Source of the DNA: Deinococcus cellulosilyticus NBRC 106333 = KACC 11606
Lineage (GTDB): Bacteria; Deinococcota; Deinococci; Deinococcales; Deinococcaceae
Direction: 5' to 3'
DNA: 64,000 nucleotides
Assembly: GCF_007990775.1 (NCBI RefSeq)
Contig: NZ_BJXB01000007.1
Coordinates: 62,001 to 126,000, forward strand
How positions within the stretch are numbered: position 1 is the stretch's first letter; each line of letters begins with the position of its first letter. A program made the translations under genes and the position numbers. The notes under the pieces were generated by a model. It saw only the letters and a list, made by a program, of their open reading frames with translations, searched no databases and was not told the DNA's origin. This document shows positions 1 to 8,563 of the stretch, in pieces.

Positions 1-2089
1 CAAAGGTGGTGTAACTGAGTCCATGCCCGAAGGGAAAAAGTGGGGTCAGGCTGTGACGGTCCACATGGCGGTACCCGATGAACAGGCCTTCCTGATACTC
101 CACATGGCCGTTCTCTCCGGGGTACTGGAGGTCCGGGGTTTCAGGATGGGTGGGATCGTCTTCAAGGCGGGCAGGGAACGTCTGGGGGAGGCGTCCTCCA
201 GGCTCTGCCTGACCGAGCAGCACGTCGGTGATGGCAAAGCCTGCTTCCTGGCCGGGAAACCACGCCTGCAGGACCGCAGGAACGTCAGCGAGCCAGGGCA
301 TCAGAACAGGGCCTCCGGTCTGCAGCACCACGATGGTGTTGGGGTTGGCTTTTGCCACTTCCCGGACCAGTTCGTCCTGGCGTCCGGGGAGTTCCAGGCC
401 CCAGCGGTCCACCCCTTCGGTTTCCCACTCGCCGTTGGTGCCAATGCAGACCACGGCGTAGTCGGCCTCTGAGGCAAGTTGTGCGGCTTCCTGAACGCTG
501 GTTTCCGGAAGGGGTTTGCGGAAGCCAAAACGCACGGCGCTCATTCCAAAACCGTGGGGCACATCAGCGGTGCGGTACTCAATGAGGACCTGATGCTCCC
601 CTTCGGTCAGGTGGATTTCGCCACGCACCTCATCGCTGCCAAAGCCGAAGTAGGTGTCTCCCTGACGGAAGTCTTCCCAGTTGTTGACCACAGCTTCACC
701 GTTCACATGCAGTCGGGTGAGGCCGGCACTGGCGAGGCTCAGTTCATAGGTGCCTGCTTCGGTGATGTTCAGGGTGGTGGTGAGGGTCGCCTGGAACGCC
801 CTGGGGATTCCAGCAGGCAGCTCAAACCACATGATTTCCCCCAGCGGACGGTGTTCACGGGCAAGCACCTCTTCTCCGCCGAGTGCCCTGTATTCAATGT
901 TGAAGCCACCCGCAAAGATGGGCAGGAATTTGTCGTTGTAGCAGCCAATGTGGTACGTGACCTGTTCTTCTGCAAGTGCAGCCTGCAGGCCTTCAAGGGG
1001 AGAAACCTGACGGTGGGCATTCATCTGGGCACTGCCTCCGCCCATCACCTGACCTTTTGCCCCGTTGGGTCCGATCACTGCAACTTTTGCCCCTGCGGGA
1101 AAAGGCAGCAGGTCACCCTCGTTTTTGAGCAGCACAATGCTTTCTGCCCCTGCACGGCGAATGAGTTCACGGGTGTCTGCGTATTCTTCATCCCGTTCGT
1201 TTTCATCCCTGACATCCAGAGGGCTGTCCAGCACGCCTGTGCGGACAAGCAGGTTCAGGACATTGCGGGCTGCTGTTTTGACGGCCTCTCTGGTGGCTTC
1301 ATCGTTCTGGGCTTCTTCCAGCAGACTGGCACGAGCACGGGCAGGTCCGGGCATCTCCAGGTCGAGCCCTGCACGAACCGACTCACCCGCACTGTGGCTG
1401 CCGAACCAGTCGCTCATCACCAGACCGTTAAAACCCCATTCTGTTCTCAGGATGTCGGTCAGCAGGCGTTTGTTTTCGCTGGCAAAAATACCGTTCAGTT
1501 TGTTGTAGGCACTCATCACCGCAAGGGTCTTGCCCTCCTTGACGGTCATTTCGAAAGGGACCAGATACAGTTCCCGGAGGGCACGCTCAGGGATGTCACT
1601 GGAGATGGTGTTGCGCTGGTACTCAGATTCGTTGCCCACAAAGTGTTTGACGGTGGCTGCCACACCCCGTTCCTGCAGCCCCTGCACGTAGGCCACCCCG
1701 AGTTTCCCGGTCAGGAAGGGGTCTTCGGAGTAGCTCTCGAAGTTGCGCCCGTTGAGGGTGCTGCGGAACAGGTTCATGGTGGGGGCAAGCAGCACCGCAG
1801 CGCCTTTGTCTTTTGCTTCTCGAGCAAGGTGCTGCCCGATTTCACGCAGCAATTCCACGTTCCAGGTGGACCCAAGTGCGATCCCAACAGGGAATGCGGC
1901 GGTTTTCTTGCCGCCCACCAGGGGGCCACCACCCCGGACTCCTGCAGGTCCGTCACTGACTTTGAGTTGAGGGATGTTCAGGCGCTCTACAGCGACAGTG
2001 CGCCAGAAGTCGGCACCGGAGAGCAGCGACACCTGTTCTTCAAGGGTGAGTTGTTCGAGGAGGGTTTCAACGGTTCTCGTCTGGGTCAT
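1..2089 (-). CDS. GH3 beta-glucosidase with PA14 insert (partial, runs off left edge)
   Basis: Glycoside hydrolase family 3 enzyme that removes terminal beta-D-glucosyl (or related) residues from oligosaccharides. The start is ATG at 2089, and the frame stays open through 696 codons to the window edge, so the C-terminus is missing. The N-terminal GH3 barrel carries the catalytic nucleophile in VMSDWFG (Asp227). A KHFVGNESE-type segment lies upstream of it, as is usual in the family. Residues of about 375-520 form a PA14-like module inserted before the end of the second GH3 domain, as in the Kluyveromyces BglI type, where the insert shapes the substrate pocket. The last visible residues (FGHGLSYTTF) are the conserved motif of the C-terminal GH3 region. 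No signal peptide is seen, so a cytoplasmic role on imported oligosaccharides is likely. It is divergent from the ROK regulator. The exact glycoside substrate is not determined. Confidence 0.93.
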   Translation of the reverse strand, partial: MTQTRTVETLLEQLTLEEQVSLLSGADFWRTVAVERLNIPQLKVSDGPAGVRGGGPLVGGKKTAAFPVGIALGSTWNVELLREIGQHLAREAKDKGAAVLLAPTMNLFRSTLNGRNFESYSEDPFLTGKLGVAYVQGLQERGVAATVKHFVGNESEYQRNTISSDIPERALRELYLVPFEMTVKEGKTLAVMSAYNKLNGIFASENKRLLTDILRTEWGFNGLVMSDWFGSHSAGESVRAGLDLEMPGPARARASLLEEAQNDEATREAVKTAARNVLNLLVRTGVLDSPLDVRDENERDEEYADTRELIRRAGAESIVLLKNEGDLLPFPAGAKVAVIGPNGAKGQVMGGGSAQMNAHRQVSPLEGLQAALAEEQVTYHIGCYNDKFLPIFAGGFNIEYRALGGEEVLAREHRPLGEIMWFELPAGIPRAFQATLTTTLNITEAGTYELSLASAGLTRLHVNGEAVVNNWEDFRQGDTYFGFGSDEVRGEIHLTEGEHQVLIEYRTADVPHGFGMSAVRFGFRKPLPETSVQEAAQLASEADYAVVCIGTNGEWETEGVDRWGLELPGRQDELVREVAKANPNTIVVLQTGGPVLMPWLADVPAVLQAWFPGQEAGFAITDVLLGQAEPGGRLPQTFPARLEDDPTHPETPDLQYPGENGHVEYQEGLFIGYRHVDRHSLTPLFPFGHGLSYTTF

Positions 2090-2134
2090 GGGTGCCTCAC
2101 AGGGGTCAGGGGACAGGGCTATTTTTTAAAGGTA

Positions 2135-2147
2135 GATTTATTAAATC
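2135..2147. promoter_or_regulatory. AT-rich palindrome between GH3 gene and ROK regulator
   Basis: GATTTATTAAATC is a perfect odd-centred palindrome in the 154-bp divergent spacer. It sits in an AT-rich stretch that stands out from the GC-rich surroundings. ROK repressors of the NagC/Mlc/XylR type bind AT-rich inverted repeats, so this is a reasonable operator candidate for the neighbouring regulator (inference). Confidence 0.4.
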
Positions 2148-2243
2148 AAGCCTAGTAAAATAGGGTGAGATTGTCAAGGGCATGAAATCCATCTAGAATT
2201 CCTGAGAAAGCTGCGAGACCTCCCCCATCCTGAAAGGAAGGCC

Positions 2244-3374
2244 ATGACCACCCCACCAGAAACCAGATCTGCCAGAGAACGGGTTTTTGACGCCCTCAAA
2301 CAGGGGTCTGCCACCCGGCCAGAACTGGCCCAGCGCACAGGTCTCAGTGTGGTCTCGGTCATTGCAGCGACAGATGAATTGATCGAAACGGGCCTGGTTG
2401 CCCTCGACGATACCCCTCCCCCAACTGGACGGGGCCGACCTGCAGCGAAGGTCAGGCTCAGGCTGGACGCCCACACCATCACCACCATCGACCTGGGCAC
2501 CCCCGAGGTGATCGCCGGGCGCTACAACCTGCTCGGGCAGCGCCTTTTCACAGATGCTCCCAGGGCACATGGATCACCTTTCACCCTGTACGATCAGAGC
2601 CCAGAAAAGAATGTGGACCGGCTGTACCAGTGGCTTGCCGACCAGGGACCTGCCCAGCTTTCGGTGATCAGTGTGCTGGGCGCAGTTCATCCCCGAACCC
2701 GCAGGATTCACAGTTACCCTTTGAACCTGAAAGACCACCCGCTGGAACACGAACTGTCACAGCGGCTCGGCTGGCCTGTGCTGGTGGAAAACGACGCGAA
2801 CCTGTCGGCATGGCAGATGTGGCACACCCTGAAACTCTCAAAAGATGATCCCCTGGTGTTCCTGAATTTCAGTGCAGGCATCGGGCTGGGCATGGTGCTC
2901 GGAGGCCAGATCTATTACGGCTCCACAGGTGCTGCTGGAGAGGTGTCCTATGCTGCTGACCCTGAAAAACGGGGCCGCCATGACATCCTGGCCCGAAAGC
3001 TGCTGAAACACCTGCACAGCGTCCTGCCCCACAGCAACACCTCCCAGGTGGCCGCTCTGGCCGCAGAAGGAAACAAAGCCGCATTGAGGGCCCTGAAACG
3101 CTTCAATCAGGACCTTGCCAACCACCTGACCGCTGTGGCCGCCGTGCTGGACCCCACGGTGATGGTGCTGCAGGACCTGCCCCATGCCGCCGGACCCCTG
3201 CTCGAAGAAGTGAGGCGGGCACTGACAGACCTGGACCTGCCCACAAAAGTGATCATCAGCCCTCTGGGACCTTATGGAGGGCTGGACAGTGCCGGAGCCT
3301 ACGGCGCAGCGTGGCTGGAAAGGGTGCGGCTGGGTCTGGCTGAAGGGCCTGTGACCCGCCCAGAACCCCTGTGA
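2244..3374 (+). CDS. ROK-family transcriptional regulator
   Basis: 376 residues. The first 70 or so form a winged helix-turn-helix (RPELAQRTGLSVVSVIAATDELIETG) followed by the GRGRPA linker typical of ROK repressors. The rest is an actin-like ROK sugar-binding fold with the ENDANLSAW motif and an ASP-box-like segment (NFSAGIGLGMVLGGQIYYG, then GAAGEVSY). The Cys-rich zinc motif of ROK kinases is not evident, which favours a sugar-sensing regulator over a kinase. The start has a good ribosome site (GAAAGGAAGG). The gene is divergent from the GH3 beta-glucosidase, its most likely target. A perfect 13-bp hairpin follows the stop codon. Confidence 0.9.
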   Translation: MTTPPETRSARERVFDALKQGSATRPELAQRTGLSVVSVIAATDELIETGLVALDDTPPPTGRGRPAAKVRLRLDAHTITTIDLGTPEVIAGRYNLLGQRLFTDAPRAHGSPFTLYDQSPEKNVDRLYQWLADQGPAQLSVISVLGAVHPRTRRIHSYPLNLKDHPLEHELSQRLGWPVLVENDANLSAWQMWHTLKLSKDDPLVFLNFSAGIGLGMVLGGQIYYGSTGAAGEVSYAADPEKRGRHDILARKLLKHLHSVLPHSNTSQVAALAAEGNKAALRALKRFNQDLANHLTAVAAVLDPTVMVLQDLPHAAGPLLEEVRRALTDLDLPTKVIISPLGPYGGLDSAGAYGAAWLERVRLGLAEGPVTRPEPL

Positions 3375-3394
3375 TGCCCAGCCTCAAACCCCTT

Positions 3395-3433
3395 GTGCCT
3401 CCATCCCCGGAGGTTTTCCAGGGATGGAGGCAC
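3395..3433. terminator. Shared hairpin between convergent ROK and iolB genes
   Basis: GTGCCTCCATCCC (3395-3407) pairs perfectly with GGGATGGAGGCAC (3421-3433) around a 13-nt loop. It lies between two convergent stop codons, so it probably ends transcription from both sides. There is no clear T-tract on either side. Confidence 0.65.
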
Positions 3434-3441
3434 CACCCATC

Positions 3442-4260
3442 TCAGGGCATGTCCCTGAAGATGTCGGGCTGGGTGCTCTCCCCTTCCCAGTCCTGGCGCA
3501 TCCACTTGAGGGTGGGATCATCCACCGCCTGACTGCTGGCGCGGGATTCTCCAGCCAGATAATTCAGGTAGTAGGCCCAGTTGCCAGGGGGGGCAACCAC
3601 CGGATGGTATCCTCTGGGCACCAGCACGGTGTCGTCGTGGCGCACCAGCATCACCTCGTCCAGTGAGCCATCATCGGTGTAGACCCGCTGGATGGCGTAA
3701 CCGTCTTGCGGTTCGATGCGGTAATAGTAGACCTCCTCCAGATATGGGCTGTCCAGGGCGTGGTCGTGCCTGTGGGGGGGCCAGCTGCTCCAGTTGCCGC
3801 TCGGGGTGTACACCTCGAAGAGGACGAGCCTTTCTGCCGGGAGGTCCTCCCCGAGGATGTGGGCAATTTTGCGGGTGGCATTGGCCCCTCCGCGAATCTC
3901 CACCCGGATTTCCTCAGGCTGGATCAACCTTGCAGGGTGGTGGCCTTCTGCTGGTGCGAGCCCAATGGCAAATTCAGCCGTTTCCAGTGCTTGCACCTCT
4001 AGGTGCTGTGCTGGAGGGAGGTAAAGCACATGGGGCACCTCGGCGAAAACACTGGCTCTTTTGAGGGTGAATTCCCCCAGCGTGCAATTCACCTGCAATG
4101 CACCTGACAGTGGAACGAGGGCAAGTTCCTGGCCTCCGGTGTCACAGGTCCAGTTTTCTTCAGGCTGCAGTTTGACCGTGTGGAATTCCAGGTATTTCCA
4201 GCCTGCACTCTGCGGGGTGACGTGGGTTCCCTCTGTGGAAGAGGGAAGGTGCAGTTTCAT
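3442..4260 (-). CDS. iolB: 5-deoxy-glucuronate isomerase
   Basis: 272 residues of the KduI/IolB bicupin family. It converts 5-deoxy-D-glucuronate to 2-deoxy-5-keto-D-gluconate, the fourth step of myo-inositol breakdown, in the cytoplasm. The diagnostic metal-binding stretch GNWSSWPPHRHD and the later LEEVYYYRI and VPRGYHPVVAPPG segments are intact. The length is normal for IolB. The start codon overlaps the iolG stop (ATGA), so the two are translationally coupled. It is the last gene of the ten-gene inositol operon. A second IolB-type protein sits in the pectin operon at 49900-50700. Confidence 0.95.
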   Translation of the reverse strand: MKLHLPSSTEGTHVTPQSAGWKYLEFHTVKLQPEENWTCDTGGQELALVPLSGALQVNCTLGEFTLKRASVFAEVPHVLYLPPAQHLEVQALETAEFAIGLAPAEGHHPARLIQPEEIRVEIRGGANATRKIAHILGEDLPAERLVLFEVYTPSGNWSSWPPHRHDHALDSPYLEEVYYYRIEPQDGYAIQRVYTDDGSLDEVMLVRHDDTVLVPRGYHPVVAPPGNWAYYLNYLAGESRASSQAVDDPTLKWMRQDWEGESTQPDIFRDMP

Positions 4261-5276
4261 GCCGGGACCCCCTCCTGAATCTCCATGATCTTGACCGGGC
4301 GGTTTTCACGGTAACTGCGGGTCGCGGCAATTCCCACCTTCAGGGACTCCAGCGCATCAAACGTTCCAGGGAGGGTTTCACTGCTGCCCTGCATCACCCG
4401 GAAGAAGGCAGCAAGTTCTGCACGGTAGGCAGGAGCGAAGCGGTCCATGAAGAAGTGGTAGTGGTCCATGTGGATGCCGTGCGTTCCGTAGTGCTGCACA
4501 GGCGTTTTGGGGAGGGCTTCAATCACGTATTTGCCCTGAGATCCAAACACTTCGGTGCGGATGTCGTAGCCGTACACGGCGCGTCTGGAGTTCTCGATCA
4601 CCCCGAGGGTTCCGTTCTTGAATTTGAGCAGGGTGGTCACGGTGTCCGCGTCTCCCAGCGCACCAATTTCAGGGTTCACGCGCACGGCACCCCAGGCCAG
4701 CACCTCCTCCACCTCTCCGACCAGAAAGCGGGCCGCATCGAAATCATGGATGGCCTGGTCCAGAAAAATGCCGCCCGAGACCTTCAGGTACTCGATGGGG
4801 GGTGGGGCAGGGTCACGGCCCACGGCACGGAACTGCTCCAGATCTCCAAGTGTTCCCTGCTGGATGGCTTCACGGGCTGCCATGAATCCCACGTCAAAGC
4901 GGCGCTGGAAGCCAATCTGGAAAAGCACCCCTTTTTCCTCCACCACCCTGAGCACCCGGGCGGTTTCGGTGAGGTCGAGGGCGACAGGCTTCTCGCAGAA
5001 GATGGCCTTGCCACTGCGGGCAGCATGTTCGATCAGACGGGCGTGGGTGCTGGTGGGGGTCACGATCACCACGGCGTCCACATCCTGGCGCTCAATGGCT
5101 TCCTCAGGGGATGACAGCACATGTTTTGCCCCAACCAGATCCGCCACCTTCTCGGCAGAGGGGGTGTGGGGGGCAGCGACCACCAGGGTCTGCACACCAG
5201 GGAAAGAGCGCATGTTGAGGGCGTGTTCACTGCCCATGCGGCCTGCGCCGAGCAGGGCGACATTGATGGTCTTCAT
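4257..5276 (-). CDS. iolG: myo-inositol 2-dehydrogenase (Gfo/Idh/MocA family)
   Basis: 339 residues. NAD-dependent oxidation of myo-inositol to scyllo-inosose, the entry step of the pathway. The N-terminal Rossmann motif is GAGRMG (residues 10-15) and the family motif EKP is at 95-97. The catalytic pair in DQAIHDFD (Asp173, His177) matches known inositol dehydrogenases. The frame stays open upstream, but the chosen ATG at 5276 begins the conserved MKTINVALLGAG and overlaps the end of the aldolase gene by 4 bp. The start of iolB overlaps its stop. The substrate is inferred from the operon, since the superfamily is broad. Confidence 0.93.
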   Translation of the reverse strand: MKTINVALLGAGRMGSEHALNMRSFPGVQTLVVAAPHTPSAEKVADLVGAKHVLSSPEEAIERQDVDAVVIVTPTSTHARLIEHAARSGKAIFCEKPVALDLTETARVLRVVEEKGVLFQIGFQRRFDVGFMAAREAIQQGTLGDLEQFRAVGRDPAPPPIEYLKVSGGIFLDQAIHDFDAARFLVGEVEEVLAWGAVRVNPEIGALGDADTVTTLLKFKNGTLGVIENSRRAVYGYDIRTEVFGSQGKYVIEALPKTPVQHYGTHGIHMDHYHFFMDRFAPAYRAELAAFFRVMQGSSETLPGTFDALESLKVGIAATRSYRENRPVKIMEIQEGVPA

Positions 5277-6079
5277 CGGGTTTTCTCCAGTCGGGCCACC
5301 TGAATTTTTTCTTTTGCGACACTGCGGATGGCCTCCCTCGCAGTGGCGTAGACATTTCTGTGGTTTGGGTGATCCCTGTGGCTGTCCCACACCCCTCTGA
5401 GGGCACGGTACAGGCTGGAACCAATGTTGATCTTGACCACCCCGAGGTTGCGGGCTGCAGCCAGATCATCGGGGCTGACCCCACTTCCACCGTGCAGGAC
5501 CAGGGGGAGGTTCACCCGGCTCTGGATCTCGGAAAGCAGTTGCAGGTCCAGTTTTGAGGCCTGCCCGTGCTCACTGCCCACACTGACCGCAAGGGTGTCT
5601 GCTCCAGCGTGTTTGAGCTGCAAGGCCCGCTCGGGGGTGGTTTTGACACTGAAACCCTGGTTGAAGCTTTCAGCACTGACTTCCAGAGCGGCCCCCATCT
5701 GGGAAGTGATGCGGTGCAGGTACTGGGAAGCTTCCAGGGTGTCTTCGAACTGCAAGGCCTCCCCATCGAACATCACGCTGGAAAATCCTGCACGCAGGCA
5801 TTCCAGCACCATTTCCACACTTTTTCCGTGGTCCAGGTGGGTGAGGACGGTGGCACTCGAATCCCAGGCCATGCTCTCCACGAGTTTCTGGAAGTGCTCT
5901 GCCGGGAACTGCTCCAGATCCGTGGGGTAGGCTTGCAGGATGATGGTGGCTTTGGTTTCCTCTGCGGCCTCGATGCACCCGCGAACCATCTCAATGCTGC
6001 ACACGTTGAAGGCAGGGATGAGTTCATGGCGCTCAAAAGCCTGCCGGTACACCTCGCGACCATCAGGAACAAACGGCAT
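5273..6079 (-). CDS. iolJ: 6-phospho-5-dehydro-2-deoxy-D-gluconate aldolase (class II)
   Basis: 268 residues. Class II, zinc-dependent aldolase that splits 2-deoxy-5-keto-gluconate 6-phosphate into dihydroxyacetone phosphate and malonic semialdehyde. The zinc and catalytic motifs are present: HLDHG (Asp83, His84), SEHG (His171) and LHGGSG (His196). The start at 6079 is preferred over an in-frame codon 8 residues upstream because GGGAGG precedes it at good spacing. It overlaps the iolC stop by 17 bp. By sequence alone it could be a fructose-bisphosphate aldolase. Its place between iolC and iolG makes IolJ the better call. Confidence 0.9.
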   Translation of the reverse strand: MPFVPDGREVYRQAFERHELIPAFNVCSIEMVRGCIEAAEETKATIILQAYPTDLEQFPAEHFQKLVESMAWDSSATVLTHLDHGKSVEMVLECLRAGFSSVMFDGEALQFEDTLEASQYLHRITSQMGAALEVSAESFNQGFSVKTTPERALQLKHAGADTLAVSVGSEHGQASKLDLQLLSEIQSRVNLPLVLHGGSGVSPDDLAAARNLGVVKINIGSSLYRALRGVWDSHRDHPNHRNVYATAREAIRSVAKEKIQVARLEKTR

Positions 6080-7076
6080 GGAGGCCTCCCTGGCGTTCTG
6101 CAAGGTCCTGCACTTCTTCCCAGGTGGGATTGAAGTTGGCGCACCCGTGGCGGGTCACCACCAGAGCACCGCAGGCGTTCCCGATGCGGGCGGAGGTGTA
6201 CCAGTCAAATCCCTTCACCCGGCCATAGATCAGGCCACCGGCAAAGGCGTCTCCTGCACCCAGCACGTTTTGCACCTCCACCTGAAAGCCAGGAACGGAA
6301 AGGGGAAGCTGGCCCCTCTGGTGGATCACACAGCCTGTTGCACCACGTTTCACCACCACCACCGGAACGAGTTTCAGCAGGACCTCAATGTTCTCCGCAA
6401 TGTTCCCACGGATTTCGGGGGCAGAGATCTGCTGGTCCCGGATCACGATGTCTGCAGGGTGTTGCAGCATGGCCGCATTGATTTCCTCTTCGGTGCCAAT
6501 CGCCACATCCACATTCGGCAAAAGTGCCCGCACCGTGAGCCCGAAAGCCCGGGGGTCATGCCACTGGTCCGCCCGGAAATCCAGGTCCAGATAAACATGG
6601 GTTCCGTGCTTTCTGGCCTGCTCCACAGCGAAGAAATGGGCACTTCTGGAGGGTTCTACCGCAAGTCCTGTCCCGGAGAGTTCCAGCGCTGTGAACTTTC
6701 CCCACGGCAGTTTCAGGACATCATCAATGCTGATCTGCTTGTCGGAAGCGTTGTCCCGGTAATACACCAGCGGGAAACGGTCCTGCTCGATTCCGAGCAC
6801 CACTGCACTGGATCGGGTGCCAGGTTTGATGGGGGTGTACCGGGTGTCCACTCCCTCTTTGTGCAGAAAATTCAGGATGAAGTCTCCCACCTGGTCCTGC
6901 CCAACTGCGGTCAGGAGGGCGGTTTTCAGGCCCAGACGCTGGGCTCCCACCGCGATGTTGAGAGGGCTTCCTCCCACGTAGGCGGCGAACTTCGTGATGT
7001 CGATGAAAGGTGCCCCGAGGTCCAGCGAGTACAGGTCGATGCTGGACCGTCCAAGGGTGATCAGGTCGAAGTCCAT
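6063..7076 (-). CDS. iolC: 5-dehydro-2-deoxygluconokinase
   Basis: 337 residues, PfkB/ribokinase family. Phosphorylates 2-deoxy-5-keto-D-gluconate with ATP before aldol cleavage. The N-terminus shows the family pattern (LGRSSIDLY, then YVGGSPLNIAVGAQRLG). The C-terminal active-site motif GAGDAFAGG has the catalytic base Asp276. The ATG at 7076 starts at the first conserved residue. A longer upstream reading overlaps the dehydrogenase gene and shows no family similarity. It lies one base from the iolA stop and overlaps iolJ. Confidence 0.94.
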   Translation of the reverse strand: MDFDLITLGRSSIDLYSLDLGAPFIDITKFAAYVGGSPLNIAVGAQRLGLKTALLTAVGQDQVGDFILNFLHKEGVDTRYTPIKPGTRSSAVVLGIEQDRFPLVYYRDNASDKQISIDDVLKLPWGKFTALELSGTGLAVEPSRSAHFFAVEQARKHGTHVYLDLDFRADQWHDPRAFGLTVRALLPNVDVAIGTEEEINAAMLQHPADIVIRDQQISAPEIRGNIAENIEVLLKLVPVVVVKRGATGCVIHQRGQLPLSVPGFQVEVQNVLGAGDAFAGGLIYGRVKGFDWYTSARIGNACGALVVTRHGCANFNPTWEEVQDLAERQGGLHAVCS

Positions 7077-7077
7077 C

Positions 7078-8559
7078 TCAGAACACCCGGCTCCATTCCT
7101 TGGGCCAGCGCTCCACCACCACTTTGGTTTCGGTGTAGAACTCCACGGCGTGCTTCCCCTGGGCGTGCAGGTCCCCGAAGAAGCTGTCCTTCCATCCACT
7201 GAACGGGAAAAAGGCCATTGGCGCAGCGATCCCCACATTGATGCCGATGTTCCCTGCCCTGGCCCGGTGGCGGAAAGCCCGCGCGGTGGCCCCGGAGGAG
7301 GTGAACAGGCAGGCCTGATTGCCGTATCTGGAGCGGTTCACCAGATCAATGGCGTCTTCCAGGGTGCTGGCCCGCATCACCGAGAGCACCGGGCCAAAAA
7401 TCTCGGTTTCGGCCAGTTCGCTGCCAGGAGTGACATTTTCAATCACGGTGGGCCGGATGAAGTACCCGTTTTCATGGCCTTCCACCGTGGAGTAAGGGTC
7501 GCGGGTCAGGCACTCTGCACCAGCACTCAGGCCCCGGTCCAGCAGGCCCTTGATGCGGTCCTGGCTTTCCTTGCTGATCACGGGCCCCATGTCCACCCCC
7601 TGATCTGAACCAAAGCCCAGTTTGCGGGAGTCGGCAGCATCGGTGATCAGGGGCTTGAAGGTGTGGTACGCCTCTCCCACCGTGACGGCAATGCTGGCAG
7701 CGAGGCAGCGCTGTCCTGCGCACCCGAAGGCACTGTCTGCCAGGATGCGGGTGGTCATGTCAGGGTCGGCGTCTGGCATGATGATCACCGGGTTTTTGGC
7801 TCCCCCCTGACACTGGGCACGTTTGCCGTTGGCACTGGCACGGCTGTAAATGTACTTCGCCACCGGAGTGGACCCCACGAAAGACACTGCCCGCACGTCT
7901 TCATGGTCCAGCAGGGCATCCACAGTTTCCTTGCTGCCGTTCAGGAGTTGCAAGACCCCTGCTGGAAATCCAGCTTTCTCAATCAGTTCAAAGATCTTCT
8001 GGCTGGTGAGGGGCACTTTCTCGCTGGGTTTCAGGATGAAGCAGTTTCCAGTGGCGACCGCATAAGGCAAAAACCACAGGGGAATCATGCCCGGGAAATT
8101 GAAGGGCGTGATGGCCGTGACCACCCCCAGAGGCTGCCGGAACAGGTGCTCGTCGATGCCGCGCGCAATGTCCTCGTTGTTGTACCCCTGGATCATGGTC
8201 GGCATGCCGCAGGCGGTTTCCACGTTCTCGATGCCGCGCCGCATCTCCCCCACCGCCTCTGCGTGGGTTTTGCCACACTCCAGGGTGATGGTGCGGGCCA
8301 GATCCTGAATGTTCTCTTCAAGCAGGAATTTCAGTTTGAAGAGGGGTTGCACCCGATCCACCACCGGAGTGGAGCGCCAGTCCCACCAGGCGTCCACCGC
8401 GTGTTGCACGATGCGGTTCACCTCAGCCTGTGGGGTCACGGGGGTCTGGCCGATCACCTCGGCGGTGGCGGGGTTGTATATGGGGAGGGTCTGCTGGGTG
8501 GAGGCATCCTCCCACTGTCCATTCACGAAATTGCGCACACGGTCTTTCACCAGGGTCAT
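7078..8559 (-). CDS. iolA: Methylmalonate/malonate-semialdehyde dehydrogenase, CoA-acylating
   Basis: 493 residues, aldehyde dehydrogenase superfamily. Converts malonic semialdehyde to acetyl-CoA and CO2 with NAD and CoA, the last step of inositol catabolism. The catalytic cysteine lies in FGCAGQRCLA (Cys285), the form typical of CoA-acylating MMSDH. GSTPVAKYIY and the TEIFGPVLSV segment are also conserved. The ATG at 8559 begins MTLVKDRVRNFVNG, the usual MMSDH N-terminus. The gene starts 5 bp after the iolD stop. Confidence 0.95.
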   Translation of the reverse strand: MTLVKDRVRNFVNGQWEDASTQQTLPIYNPATAEVIGQTPVTPQAEVNRIVQHAVDAWWDWRSTPVVDRVQPLFKLKFLLEENIQDLARTITLECGKTHAEAVGEMRRGIENVETACGMPTMIQGYNNEDIARGIDEHLFRQPLGVVTAITPFNFPGMIPLWFLPYAVATGNCFILKPSEKVPLTSQKIFELIEKAGFPAGVLQLLNGSKETVDALLDHEDVRAVSFVGSTPVAKYIYSRASANGKRAQCQGGAKNPVIIMPDADPDMTTRILADSAFGCAGQRCLAASIAVTVGEAYHTFKPLITDAADSRKLGFGSDQGVDMGPVISKESQDRIKGLLDRGLSAGAECLTRDPYSTVEGHENGYFIRPTVIENVTPGSELAETEIFGPVLSVMRASTLEDAIDLVNRSRYGNQACLFTSSGATARAFRHRARAGNIGINVGIAAPMAFFPFSGWKDSFFGDLHAQGKHAVEFYTETKVVVERWPKEWSRVF

Positions 8560-8563
8560 CTTG

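Noticed and set aside
479..2155. Long open frame on the plus strand (558 codons)
   Set aside because: It is antisense to the GH3 gene, whose minus-strand product has clear family motifs. The plus-strand product is rich in Cys, His and Phe and matches nothing.
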